From positions 134,558 to 198,557 of the forward strand of contig NW_003314426.1 in the NCBI RefSeq assembly GCF_000143415.4: DNA of 64,000 nt. Direction: 5' to 3'. The notes beneath the pieces were generated by a model. That model saw only the letters and a list, made by a program, of their open reading frames with translations, had not been told where the DNA came from and made no database searches. A program made the translations under genes and the position numbers. Below are positions 53,002-64,000 of the stretch, one piece after another. Numbering within the stretch: the first letter of the stretch is position 1; each line of letters starts with the position of its first letter. This DNA is from Selaginella moellendorffii (taxonomy: Eukaryota > Streptophyta > Lycopodiopsida > Selaginellales > Selaginellaceae).

Positions 53002-53282
53002 GTTTCTTTCATTACTCTGATTCTCTGCTTGGCTTCTAACATGTCTGTTTGCAGCTGATCGTTGTAGTTGTTTAGATTTACTTGCTCCTTTTTGTCATCT
53101 TTGTAGTCTTGGTCTTTTTCAGCATGCTGATTTCGATTCAGAAATATGAATTCGTTGCCAGTTCATTGCATTTCTGCCAGGCCGAGTTGTTCTCGATCAA
53201 GGTTGCTGAACAACTCAAGGGCTTCCGACATTCTTGTAGTCAGGTTCGGTTCAAGGAACAGGATTGGTAAACAGCACATTGA
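53002..53282. other. No gene recognised downstream of the kinase gene
   Basis: T-rich, with small frames only; probably the 3' untranslated region and terminator of the kinase gene. Confidence 0.35.
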
Positions 53283-53720
53283 CGGGAGATGCAACAGCGT
53301 GGTGTCCACGGCTGGCTTCTTGTAGGGTCCATGCATCTCACCTCAAGTGGGCAGAGATCGAGTGGAAGCTGGAGAGCTATCCCAATTCTCGGGAGATGCG
53401 ATGAAGAAAATGGCGGGATTGTTGATTTTTGTAGAGAGAATATTCGCACCTTTGACCTGTTGACCTTTTTACAGGGAAACGTTTTCCTACAGGCCTTTCT
53501 GAATTGAATCCAAGGAACCTGGAAGTCAAAACAAGAGAGTAGCTTCAGAACACTCAAAAGCTCACCCCTGCAAGTTCTGTTGTGGTACAGGGTGAATGAG
53601 TTCCCCTTTTTTGACGAGTCTGCAAAATTATAGAAAGGATGAGTCAAATGGAGAGAGAGAGAAATATATATATATGAATTGATCCAGGTTTCTTGTTTTT
53701 TTCATACCTTGAGGAACCAA
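53283..53720. repeat. Inverted-repeat arm B (partner at 42850-43370)
   Basis: The - strand matches arm A, ending at GAGGAACCAATCGTTCAAT. It has an extra block near 53450 (AAAAAGGTCAACAGGTC on the - strand) and an AT run in place of the CT run of arm A. Confidence 0.8.
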
Positions 53721-54074
53721 TCGTTCAATTCCACTGATTTCTTTGCATACTTGAATGCAAAGAATAACAAATAATGAAGCTAGGTGCTTGGTTAGATTGA
53801 GGCAAGTTTTCAAATAGCTAGAACAATCTTTAGCTCTTTTAAGTTGTTTAGTGTTTAACCATCATGACATCAATCTTAAAACATGTCCAGAAGTTGGATT
53901 TTGTGCCCTCTAGATTAATGATGTTAATTTTAGACTCTTTGTCAGTGTTAATCCTTGTAATTTATAGGATAATATAGAGTTTCTCATATATTGTTTTTCA
54001 AATTTTACTTGATACTCTTCCAGTTCTAGATATGAGGCAAAATAAAGAACTTCATAGTATTTTATATGAAAACT
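53721..54074. other. AT-rich spacer, nothing recognised
   Basis: No coding frame, repeat or RNA was seen. Confidence 0.5.
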
Positions 54075-56036
54075 TTAAAGTTGCAAATCATTATGACCGC
54101 CATATTCAGTCTCCTCGCCATTGGCACCAACAGTGTTGACATTCTCATGGCCATCATCTTTGTCATTCGGCATGTCTTCATTGTTGCCTCTTGTAGCTTC
54201 TTGGTGGGTTGGTGTATAATTTGGCATCTCTAATTCCCAAGGACAAGCTTGCTTTATTGCCGCTGGAAACTTCATTGTTGTCGGGTACATGCCTCCATCT
54301 CTCACACCATGCTTTAGGAGTCGTGTGCATACCGGTGTTTCGAGAGGAATACCTCTATATTAGAGATACCTATAATAGAATATAAACAAATTGAGTATAG
54401 TTGAGAAATTGTATGTTATTTAAAAGCCGCTCGACACATGAAGTAAAGTTGGCCAAGTTGTTTATCAAATGGAGTCGTGCTTGTGGCCTTCTTTGGCAGC
54501 CAGTCCTCTCCGAGTTTTATAAGCTTAGTGGTGATGAAGTCCTTGAATGGAAATTGCTCAAGATCATCCCTTATAAAAGGTGCTAGACACATCTCCCTTT
54601 CATATACAGTTAGTGAAATGTAGACGGTCCTCCTCATCACAGTCTCCATTATACTGTCCAAACCTTTTTCTCCTTCCCTGAGTCTGTTATTAAGGTCGTT
54701 GAGAATGTGTATCTATTCCTCATATGTAAGCTTTGACTTTGAGATGTTGTAAATAATCTCATCTGGAGTCTTGCCCACTAAGAAATAACTTTTGTGAGTA
54801 ACCTTCATGTAAACGCAAACAATACTTACTTTCATGACAAGAAATTTCTATTATAATATCAAACCACTCCTTTGGGCGTCGAGGGTCAGCCACACTAAGT
54901 AATTTCTTTACCTTTGTCTTCTTTGTGTTGTTGATTTTCTTGTCAATTGTAGCTAATGCTCCAATAGTTCTTGATCATTTTCAGCTCGATACGATTGTGC
55001 ATATGCATCTTGCTTAACCTTCACCAATGGCTGAAGATAACACAAACATTCTATGATAAGAAGTATACTTGTAAAAACATACCTTACTCCACACAGCTGT
55101 TATAAAAGCCATTGGATTCTTGTACCATCTATTAGCATCTTGACGACCTCGATGATGCCGAATAAGTGATGCTAAATCATCACCATAGTGGCTGCAGACT
55201 GCATCCTCGTCGAGATTGGCAAGAAACCGGATTTGCTCAATATCATGTACTAGGCTTCATTTCTACACTGCAAACTATCCTAACTTGCAAAACACAAATT
55301 GTTAAAAGTGATTGAAGAGGGAGTGGTACCTATGCATTAATTTTGTGGCAAGCTATCACAAGCCTTGCCACATCTAGAGATCCTCTCGTATGTACATGTC
55401 CAACCAGAACATTGATGTGATAGACAGGATTGTCTCGGAAGCATTCATTGATGCACTTTATCCACGCACACCAGCGATGATTCTCGTCGATAATGTAGAA
55501 CATTTTCCCCACAAATTGTTGAGTCTCAAGATGGCTCATAAGCATGTTGTCAAATTTGCGGGACTTCATTTTCCAAATGTCATCCCAAACCCTCTCGATT
55601 TCTAGTGACACCGAGAGGGTATTTGTCGTTCCTGGCTTGAAGACCGAAACAAGGAACATACCTATGTTTGTCCCAAGGCCATTATGTTTGTACAGACTAT
55701 AGATGTTCATGTTGATGAAGTGTGGTGAAGCAGACCGAATGATGCTTGTCTGAGTGAATCGACATAGTGGGATTTCTCGGATTATGTCTCCCGGGCCTTC
55801 CCACTTGAGAAACTCTAGAGTCGTGTGAATGGCCTTTTCTTTGGTTCTCAAAACTGTCTCTTGTAAGTGCTTGTCTACAATGTGTTTAAGTAACTCCACT
55901 TCTCTTTCAGATTCAGCTACACCTCCAGTAGCACCATTATCAGATTTAGCCCTCAGCTTGGGCCTTACACCCTCGTCAGGCGCACTTGGGCACTACTTTG
56001 TAATGTAGTTAGTTTCTGCCATATTTTGTGAATATG

Positions 56037-56275
56037 TTAAGAGTAGTGGCATTTGTGGTTGTGGCTGCAATGGTAGTGACGACAATCGCGCTGCTGGTGG
56101 TGATGATGGTGGCGGTAGTGGTGGTAATAATGGCGATGATGGCATTGGTGGTAATGGTGGTGATGACGGTGGTGGTAATGGTGGTGATGAAGGTAGAGGT
56201 GGCAATGGTGGTGGCAGTGGTAATGGTGGTGGTGGCATCGATGGTGGTGGTGGCAAAAATGGGGGTGCATGTGGA
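56037..56275. repeat. GGTGGT-type trinucleotide array coding poly-proline
   Basis: On the + strand, degenerate GGTGGTNNT units; on the coding minus strand they encode PPLPPPLPPLPSSPPLPPPS-like sequence within the ParB-like gene. Apparent frames on the + strand are artefacts. Confidence 0.8.
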
Positions 56276-56454
56276 CTAGAGCTATCTGGTTGTGAAGACG
56301 GCAGAGTTGTCACTGTGGAAATCTCTATCTGAAGGCCAACTTGATTGTCATCCTGGATCTCATCTTCCTCATGTCTTCTATTTGATCCAACATCCTTCTC
56401 CTTTTGTAGTTGCTTCCGTTTCTGAAAATAATATAAATTAAAAATGCATAAGAA

Positions 56455-57005
56455 GCGAGGACTTTGGGGCAAGGACTTGGCGTAGGAGCCGGTTCGCTGG
56501 TGAACTAGCCCTCCTCCCAATGCCAAGTCCAAGTGCCCTAGCTGGGCATTTGGTGCGGGCCGATTCGCTGGCAAACCGGCCCTCCTCCCAGCGCCAAGTC
56601 CAACTGCCTAGGCCGGGCACTTGACGCGGGCCGGCCAAGGTGCTTGGGGGAGGGCCGGTTCGCCAGCAAACTGGCCCGCCCCCAAGCGCCTTGGCCGGCC
56701 TGCCCCCAAGTGCCTTTGCCGGCCCCGCGCAGAGTGCCTGGCCCGGGCACTTGGCACAGGCACTTGGCACGGGTGCCGGTTCGCTGGTGTACCGATGGCC
56801 TGCCCGGGCGGAGTGCCCGGCCAAATGCCCGGCCTGATGCCCGGCCTGGGCACTTGGCAGCGGTGGTGCTGGGCAGCGGTGGCCCTGGGCAGTGGCGGCG
56901 CTGGGCGTGGCATGGCGTGGGCGCGGCAGCACTGGGCATGGCGGTGATGGGCAGCGGCGGCCCTAGGCAATGGCGGCACTGGACGTGGTGTGGGAGTGGA
57001 GGAGT
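56455..57005. repeat. GC-rich minisatellite-like block inside an intron
   Basis: A block rich in G and C within AT-rich surroundings, with recurring GGCACTTGGC, GGCCGGTTCGC and GGGCAGCGG units. It lies between the exons at about 57020-57085 and 56421. Long frames on both strands are by-products of base composition. Confidence 0.65.
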
Positions 57006-57085
57006 AAAAAACTTACTCTTGGCGGCATTCTGTTCATCGCTGATGGATCCCACAGTCACTCCCAATCTCCCACTCTCATTACATT

Positions 57086-57805
57086 CTGCAAATATTTGCT
57101 AGCAATGTACAATTTCTATTCTATCCTAGATTTGATCACATGACAAAGTCCTTTTGAGTTGTAATTTAATAATGGAGGTGTGCTTTAATATGACTATGCT
57201 ATAATGTGGAAATAATGTCACAAACGCATGTGTTGAATTGATGATAGTACGAAATTATAAATGAGAATTATGTGTTTCTTGCAAGTAATAGTATCTTGTC
57301 AGAAAATATAAGATTATTAAATTGTAAGGTGTTATTTCCAAAGCAATGTATATAGATAATTTACTATAGGTGATAGATGGTATTACAAAGATGGAATATA
57401 TTTAAATGAGTTCAGAAGAATATGACGATTTCTGGCTTTAATGAAGTACTGAAAATATGTACAATATTTAATTTGTTTGGCAACAGTTAGTTGATGGTAG
57501 ATCCTAGAATAAAATCATTCATATCTTTCATATTATGGCATATGCTTGAGGTGATATTTCTTTCCGTTCTACCAAAAGTTAGTCCATATAATAAATTTGA
57601 GCATGTTTTTGAATTCAATGTATACAGACTTTTAATATTGTACAACATAGTCCTATATACTTCATATAGAATTTATTATAACAACATTATTCAATGTTAG
57701 ATCCTAGAATAAAATCACCCTTTCTTTTCATATAATGGCATAGCGCATGTTTGAGGTGACATTTCTTTATAAAAGTTTAAAGTTCCAAAACTTAAAGGCA
57801 ACAAA
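57086..57805. other. AT-rich region, no gene seen
   Basis: A short direct repeat, GTTAGATCCTAGAATAAAATC or close to it, occurs at about 57490 and 57694, each followed by a CATATTATGGCAT-like block. Nothing else was recognised. Confidence 0.4.
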
Positions 57806-58258
57806 ATGGAGAGTTTCCTTTTGCATTACCAAGATCACCCACCGCTTTTTTTCTCTCAAAGTCTTATTTCAGAAAGTTTTCTTTGCCGACGTTTTGATCT
57901 TTCTGTCAGTTCTATTTCATTGGAGGCTGTGATTCGCAACAACATTGGTGTAGTTGAACAATCGGAGTTTCTTCTTTTAGGTGTAGGTGAAGGTGGACAA
58001 CATTGGGATTTACAACATTCCAAGTTAAAGGAGATTCGAGTTTTTGGATCTCCAATCAAAGTGCGAGGCTGCAATCCTGCCAAAGTGAATGTGAAGCAAG
58101 ATTCGGTCATCATCATTTCTTCCTATTCTAGTTCTAATGGAGATTTTAGTCTAGTGCAAGCTAAGAATTTTCCAAACTCGAACTTCACTGATATTCAAAG
58201 TTGTTTGCAATGCTTTCCAGTTTTCACACCTCTCTATCGTGTGTTCCTTTCTGGATAG
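57806..58258 (+). CDS. Unrecognised reading frame upstream of the MULE-like gene
   Basis: 150 codons from ATG, with no known domain. Residues include FFSQSLISESFLCRRFDLSV and GVGEGGQHWDLQHSKLKEIR; the composition (mixed hydrophobic and charged) is protein-like. It lies on the same strand and about 210 bp before the Cys/His-containing frame and may be its first exon. Confidence 0.35.
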   Translation: MESFLLHYQDHPPLFFSQSLISESFLCRRFDLSVSSISLEAVIRNNIGVVEQSEFLLLGVGEGGQHWDLQHSKLKEIRVFGSPIKVRGCNPAKVNVKQDSVIIISSYSSSNGDFSLVQAKNFPNSNFTDIQSCLQCFPVFTPLYRVFLSG

Positions 58259-58465
58259 GCCCGTTAGCAAGCTCCCATCTACATAAAATGGCAATATCTT
58301 CTTTGAACTACCACCTTTTGTCAGCTCAAAACAAAAGGGGATCGAGACGAAGCAGGACTTTCACAACTAGTGCAAGATTAAGACCACACATTTCCAGCAT
58401 TTCAAAGGCACAGTGTTCATGGTTCATTGTGGTGGGTATTTGGATTGTGTGAATAAAGCATGCAA

Positions 58466-60560
58466 TTGAGAGCGTGGTAAAAAACTCCATATTTTTTGAA
58501 GGATTTGCAACCAATCCTCTCATCTGTGACACCATTGGTGTTGGATTCAAGTGTCAGTTTTGCAAGAATGCTCCATTGTGTTGTGCCATCTACGGGGCCA
58601 AGATATACTATTTTCTTCCATGGGATGGAGAGGCTGGTAGAGTTGCAGTACATATTGGGACACACACACATCCAATGCAGGAAGGGATACAAGGGAGTTC
58701 AGTCAACCGTTTCAAAGATGCAATGCAAATAGAGACTGTAAGAAACTCATCTGCAACTCTAAAGCATGTTCAAAAGACAGTGCTCAAGGATTTTATCACA
58801 AGCACTTTACTTGATCCAGACTGCAAGAATACTCAACTGGATGAGACTAACTTGCGGGAGTTATTACGACATGTGCAACTTGCAACTAGCCTCAGGAGGT
58901 ATGAAAATATTATTACATACTTTTCAATAATATCTCTCTTACATTTTGTTTTATTTAGGATAAAATCTTGGATGTGTGAATCTCAAGAGGGGAAACTCCA
59001 ATAAAAAATCAACTCAATCCTTGAACTAAAATGGATTTATCCCTACAAGTTTATCCACCTTATCAAGCTAGATTTCCAATTAGCATTTAAAGAGTTGTGC
59101 AAACAATGGCAGGCTGTACCTTCTGAAGAAGAGCACAAGGCAAAAACAAACAAGATTTGAATGTGGTGGCATAAAAATAGCCATACTGACGTAAATTGTC
59201 TACCACAACTTGAGTCATGGTTGGGGTGGTGGGAAGTTAGAATGTTCTAATGGGGACATAACTCTTTTCAGATTGGTTTTTCTTTTTTTCCTCTCTTTTT
59301 ATTGCTTTTTAATATCATCTTTTTATAAGGATCAACTACTTAAAGATCTTGCATACACCCCAATTTTGAATCTCTCAGAGAGTAAATATTGGAGCTGGCA
59401 TTCCTCTGAGGCAGGGAAAGGGAAAATGAGTCTATATGAAACATGTCTATCAAATTTGATACACGTTGTAGAGCAACCTTCAAAAGCCTTGGCATTTGAG
59501 GAAGGAAGATACATGGGAACAGGACTTTCGATTGAGATGTTACAAGAAGAAAGTGACTCCACCAGCACAAACAGTGGCAACTGCAGTGGAGGAAGTGGTC
59601 CGTGGAACATCTATGGAGTACACTCCCCAGGCTTCTATTGGTGATATGAAGACCGTCCGCTCAAAGCGTCGCTTTTCCTTTGTTGGTGAAGATGTTAGCA
59701 CAGATCTTGGAGCAAAAAGCTCTCACAAGCTTGATGTTGAGTATCATTCTGCTCCAAGACATCACCCCCGAACCGAGCCACCTCAAGTGGCTGATGAAGA
59801 AAGTGCATCACAGCAAGTTGAAATTGCTTATTGTAGCATAGAGCCGAAGCAATGGGCAATCCATCGAGTGCCAGCAAAATCAATTGTAAGGTGTGTGGGG
59901 ATGCTTTTGAGAGGCAAGTGTTGGGCTTGGATCCGTGGTGACAAGTCTGCTTCTATTCCAGCCCCATATTTTTATGGGGAACGAAAGCAAGTAGAATTTT
60001 CAAGATGGTGTTGGTTATATTGCTACAACATTGATGTCAACCATACAAAGTGGCTTGAAAACACTATAGAGACTAAACCTGATGCAGTACCTAAAGAATG
60101 GCCAGTTGCTAATGGGGTTGCGCTCACCTCGGATGAGATTGAAAACCTTGAGAAATCTGGTTTTAATCTTGAAAGGTAAGGCAGTTAAATTTATTGGTAC
60201 CATCTCCAAGTAGAAGCAAGGTAAAATAAACTTGGCTCAAACACTTGAGTATGAGATTCTCTCCACAAAGTACATCATTGCGTTTGCAAAGGAGTATATA
60301 GTCAAAACAGAAGGTGGAGAGTACATAATTGCCATTCAAGACTTTCCTTCTTGCACATGTCCAAACTTTACGAAATGCGAGGAATATGGGAAGGCATATG
60401 CTTTTGCAAGCATATGTACTACATCTTTATCAACATCTTGCACCAGGATCCTAAAGTGGATATTCATATACACCAAACAAGTCTTATTATTGCCGAGTTG
60501 CAGAAAACTTTTGGAGCTAATTAGATTTTCAAACACTATCGATGTTTATTCTCTATCAAT
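58466..60560 (+). pseudogene. MULE-like transposase-derived gene with SWIM-type zinc finger
   Basis: Open blocks at 58474-59004, 59210-59644, 59496-60179 and 60232-60567 lie on one strand. The first has FKCQFCKNAPLCCAIYGAKI followed by HIGTHTHP, a C-x2-C...H-x-H finger of the WRKY-GCM/FLYWCH kind found at the N-terminus of many MULE proteins. The last, near 60340-60430, has FPSCTCPNFTKCEEYGKAYA followed, after a one-base shift, by CKHMYYIF, the C-x-C...C-x-H pattern of a SWIM finger. The DDE catalytic region between them is not visible. Frames shift and stops occur, so it is degraded or spliced in ways I cannot resolve. Confidence 0.5.
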
Positions 60561-60567
60561 AATATAA

Positions 60568-62039
60568 ATTAATTATACCTTATATAATTAATAAAAATAT
60601 TTTATTATTTCACTTTTCATTTCATATACTTGTGAGGGTTCTTTTCGCAATACTACCCATAGTATTCGTGAGTCTCCATTTTTTTCTTTATCATCTCAAA
60701 AAATATTTCATAGTAATCTTTTGGGTGCGTGATGTTGCAATGTATTATGAGAGCATATGTACTATCATAGTTGTTTTTTTTTTCCTTTCAAATGGTTATA
60801 CGTCCTTATATATAATCTTAATTCAAATTTAATAATTTTAAAATTCTAATGAACCTGACATTTACAAGCTAGAAAGCACAGAGTACAAATTTAAAGAAGT
60901 GACAAGAATACTCTTTTTGCAAACATTTTATTTTATGTTCTAACAAATGTCTCTATCATTGCATGTAGTAAATATTTAAATTATTAAAACAAGAAGTGTC
61001 CTTTAGAACATTTTTATCTATATAATATATAAAGAGTTATGAAATTATTAAGTTCACCATAACTTTAAAATTTTAAAGTTTATAATAATTGTACTAAATT
61101 ATAATTGAAAATTGAGCTCAACTCGTGAGCTTAACTGTCCAACTCATGAGCTCAAGTATGGTCTGCGCTCTGGATTGGGAAGTTATTAATTATTATTTTT
61201 TTATTTCTAATCTAGATGTAATATAAAATAAATAAGGAAGTATACAGTAACTTAAAAATGAATTTTGCTTACAGCATTATTTATTATATAGCTAGCAATA
61301 TAATAATAATTATAAATAAATTTGCTCTAATTTATAAATAAATTATAAGAAAATATGTCTCTGATATATTATTTTTCAATTATAGTTAATCACTTGGATC
61401 CCTTGGAAATGATGAACTTCAAAAGATTACACAATGGCTAGTGCAAAATTTGTTTTATAATCTTGTTGTAGAGTAACTAATAGAGCAACAATAGTATGCA
61501 TAGCATTTTTAGTTTACTTTAGAAAATATAGTGTAAAGCATATACCTAAAATATTTAATATATAATAAAATATTCCTCATTCTAACGGTTATAATTTCTT
61601 GCTGTTAAACTTTTCTATAATTCATTTTTATCAAGATTTAATTCTAATATTCTTGGGGGATGGGGAGGGGGGACAGCTTCCTATTAGGTGTGTCTATCTT
61701 TATTTTACATTTGGCTTAGGTCTAAGCTTAAGATCCATACCATGTTAGCTAGTGGAGTATTTATATCCTTGCGCTAGACCATTAATATGTTGAAATAATG
61801 CTTTAGCTTTGTTTTACATGTTTGTTTTAATGTTGGGATGCTAAAAGTTTTAAGACTATTTTAATGTTGTTTTGTGCTCCTGTTTCATCGCTCCTTAGTT
61901 GCATATTCAAGAGTTGTTCCATACTTTTATTTTTTTGTTCATTAGGCATATGCTTAGGAGTTTGATTCTATCATTTTGTTTAGTGGCCTAAAGCCCTAAA
62001 ACTTAGGTGTTGCCCTTAGCACACATATCTCAAAAGTTA
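60568..62039. other. AT-rich region, no gene seen
   Basis: Very AT-rich with only short frames. Nothing was recognised on either strand. Confidence 0.5.
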
Positions 62040-62600
62040 GGTCTGTTCCATTGCTATCCTATAGTAATTAAAAGGTGAAAATCATATATGCTATAGATAT
62101 AAAGATGATTTTGTCTTAAGTATATGCTAGAAGATAAAGAAGATTTTATCTTGAAGCATATGCTAAAAGATAACCATGCAAAGTAGAAGAGGATCCATAT
62201 CAAAAGGTGGTAATATACCCATACAAACAATAATTTGATAGATATAAAGGAATTCAAAGTGCTCAACCATATGTTGTGTGGCATCAGAATTAATAATAAG
62301 AGTAAAAAACAACTAATAGTTAATAAAGCACCAGTAACATGAGTATGATTGTGTTGAAAATCCATAGTTAAAAATAAAATAGGAGAAGATGAGTCATCAA
62401 TAGTAGCATATGTCTATTGTTGTTATCCATTAGAACTAGTAGCAATATAAGCTTCAGAGACTTGCCATGGATGAGGAATAACATGAGAAATTGAATAAGT
62501 ATTATTTAGATGTTGACAAAAAAATTAGGAAATACGGCCAAAACGATTCTAAATATATAGTAGGGATAGTGGGTAAGTTGGGCATGGTTGACCAACCTGA
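62040..62600 (-). mobile_element. Ty1/copia gag-protease remnant, second copy
   Basis: Matches 728-1460 base for base over long stretches (for example AGGTGAAAATCATATATGCT and GAGAAATTGAATAAGTATTA), without the LTR-like insertion at 911-1106. The minus strand has the same protease-like residue order (VDSDATHH-type). Confidence 0.55.
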
Positions 62601-62660
62601 AACATTATCTAGCTTCTTATTAGGTATGTTCATTTTTGTTTTACGTTTGGCTTAAGTTTA

Positions 62661-62981
62661 AGCCCAAACTTTGTACTATATTAGCTGGTGGAATATTTTT
62701 ATGTTAGGCCACTATTATGCTAAAATAGTCTTTTAGCTCCATTTTATGTGATAGTCTTGATATTGGAATGCTAAAAGCTCTATTCCTTATTCCTTATTTG
62801 TTCTTATTCCTTTGTTCATTAGCTTTATATATACTCAAGAGTTTTATTCATCATTTTATTTATTCACTCTTATTCCTTTGTTCATTGGTTATATATATAC
62901 TCAAGAGTTTTGTTCATCCCTTTGTTTAGTGGCCAAGGCCCTAAAACTTAGGTGCCACTCTATTGCCATTAGCACACACAC
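62661..62981. repeat. Direct repeat, copy 1
   Basis: Runs from AAACTTTGTACTATATTAGC to CTATTGCCATTAGC and is nearly identical to 63192-63512. It contains two imperfect internal copies of a TTATATATACTCAAGAGTTTT block. Confidence 0.85.
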
Positions 62982-62984
62982 ACA

Positions 62985-63074
62985 CGATTGAAAAAAAGGG
63001 GTACATTTTTATTCATCCCTTTATATTTGAACTCTATAGATTATCTCTCAAGTCATTCCCTTTGGTTATTTACA
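62985..63074. repeat. Partial copy of the ~190-bp LTR-like repeat
   Basis: GGGGTACATTTTTATTCATC to GGTTATTTACA matches the right half of the other copies. Confidence 0.6.
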
Positions 63075-63191
63075 ATTCATTACGTTTCTCTATAAGTTCT
63101 TTATAGATGTAACTTTCTTGACACTGTACAAGTTAAGCTTAACTGGAATAAATTAGACTTGCTAAATGTCAATCTCAACATATGGTATAAT

Positions 63192-63507
63192 AAGCCCAAA
63201 CTTTGTACTATATTAGCTGGTGGAATATTTTTATGTTAGGCCACTATTATGCTAAAATAGTCTTTTAGCTCCATTTTATGTGATAGTCTTGATATTGGAA
63301 TGCTAAAAGCTCTATTCCTTATTCCTTATTTGTTCTTATTCCTTTGTTCATTAGCTTTATATATACTCAAGAGTTTTATTCATCATTTTATTTATTCACT
63401 CTTATTCCTTTGTTCATTGGTTATATATATACTCAAGAGTTTTGTTCATCCCTTTTTTTAGTGGCCAAGGCCCTAAAACTTAGGTGCCACTCTATTGCCA
63501 TTAGCGC

Positions 63508-63512
<5 letters not shown>
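63192..63512. repeat. Direct repeat, copy 2
   Basis: Second copy of 62661-62981, running into the CA/TA microsatellite. Confidence 0.85.

Positions 63513-63567
<55 letters not shown>
63508..63567. repeat. (CA)n(TA)n microsatellite
   Basis: About 15 CA units followed by about 14 TA units. Confidence 0.95.
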
Positions 63568-63570
<3 letters not shown>

Positions 63571-63757
63571 CTTTTAAATTTGGATTTCTCATGATGTCAT
63601 TAAGCCCAATACTATTCAACATTTAAACTTAAGGACACTTAACCCTAAATATTTTGAAACCTTTAATTGATTGAAAAAAAGGGGTACACTTTTATTCATC
63701 CCTTTATATTTGAACTATATAGATCATCTCTCAAGTCATTCCCTTTAGTTATTTACA
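63568..63757. repeat. Copy of the ~190-bp LTR-like repeat
   Basis: From TAAGCTTTTAAATTTGG to TTATTTACA, aligning with 911-1106 at the left and 206-351 at the right. Confidence 0.6.
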
Positions 63758-63921
63758 ATTCATTACGTTTCTTTATAAGTTCTTTATAGATGCAGCTTTC
63801 TTGACACTGTACAAGTCAAGCTTAATTGGAATAAATTAGACTTGCTAAATGTTAATCTCAACATATGGTATAATTCCTCTAGCCAACTGAAAGTTAAACC
63901 CAAGATCCCTCTAATATTAAA

Positions 63922-64000
63922 TGTAAGCTCATAAATTTAAACTTTTTGGGAGGTCATCCAACTTAGGTTATTCAAACGCAAGAATATTTAACCCCAAGTA
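63922..64000. repeat. Copy of the ~190-bp LTR-like repeat, cut by the window edge
   Basis: TGTAAGCTCATAAATTTAAA onward is the same as 516-594. Confidence 0.65.

Larger units (their letters stand above)
54075..57085 (-). pseudogene. Multi-exon gene with ParB-like motif (in-frame stops)
   Basis: Minus-strand exon-like blocks run from about 57085 (CNESGRLGVTVGSISDEQNA) to 56421-55330. They then pass to about 55270-55085 (DDLASLIRHHRGRQDANRWY and NPMAFITAVWSK, ended by GTATG), 54660-54416 (VYEREMCLAPFIRDDLEQFP) and 54305-54075. The large exon starts with charged residues, then a long Pro/Ser run, then an ordered part. The ordered part holds VWDDIWKMKSRKFDNMLMSH and GKMFYIIDENHRWCAWI, the latter like the ParB/sulfiredoxin G-x-H-R-x-x-A box. 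TAG stops at about 55990 and 55330 lie in frame and fit CAG changed to TAG. Function is unknown. The ParB-like box links it loosely to the gene at 19-21 kb, but the rest does not look alike. Confidence 0.5.

Noticed and set aside
56028-56279. A Val/Met-rich membrane-like protein on the + strand
   Set aside because: It is the reverse-strand image of the proline-coding GGT array in the minus-strand gene.

Overview
The window looks like land-plant nuclear DNA. It carries layers of Ty3/gypsy and Ty1/copia retrotransposons, a PPR-repeat fragment, a 2-oxoglutarate dioxygenase remnant, an eIF2alpha-kinase-like gene and a short tract of plant-type (TTTAGGG) telomere repeat. Introns are very short (about 38-70 nt), and the PPR style and compact gene at 52 kb resemble a lycophyte such as Selaginella. 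That placement is an inference. No bacterial operon, rRNA, tRNA gene or CRISPR array was found.

Left 30.7 kb: a three-level nest. A chromodomain gypsy element spans 2138-30725, with LTRs 2138-3296 and 29601-30725 and the 5-bp target duplication CATTG on both sides. Its gag gene is split by a large DNA-transposon-like element at 4076-25140, which has terminal inverted repeats beginning AAGCTCTATTTC and the 4-bp duplication GATA. Removing the insert plus one GATA restores the gag reading frame exactly. That element is itself interrupted by a non-autonomous LTR retrotransposon at 10404-17767 (duplication AAATG). Without this third insertion the DNA element is about 13.7 kb.

The DNA element is the most interesting object here. 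It has two divergent gene units. One is a minus-strand protein resembling the DUF7869 family, with a possible DDE/RNase-H-like core. The other is a plus-strand multi-exon gene whose product combines a ParB-like motif, a weak methyltransferase-like segment, a long acidic/low-complexity region and an FCP1/NIF-type HAD phosphatase domain. About twenty copies of a roughly 24-bp imperfect palindrome (consensus close to ATGGCRTGNGGCCNCAYGCCAT) occur inside this element and were not seen elsewhere in the window. Several make up most of a tiny intron directly before the 3' splice site. Others sit at stop codons or are read through in frame.

Middle (30.7-42.8 kb): a decayed minus-strand gypsy fragment, a degraded plus-strand gypsy element with a Tf1/sushi-type gag, and a better preserved minus-strand gypsy element with 175-bp LTRs (37742-42749).

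Right (42.8-60.6 kb): host genes and relics. These are a PPR/2OG-dioxygenase chimeric pseudogene, a small FCP1-like phosphatase gene split by a gypsy element with an intact 1453-codon gag-pol ORF but unlike terminal repeats (45917-50962, duplication CTCCT), and a divergent GCN2/PEK-like kinase gene. They are followed by a minus-strand multi-exon gene with another ParB-like motif and a plus-strand MULE-like gene with a SWIM-type zinc finger. The outer ends (1-2.1 kb and 60.6-64 kb) are AT-rich and hold copia remnants and copies of a short LTR-like repeat.
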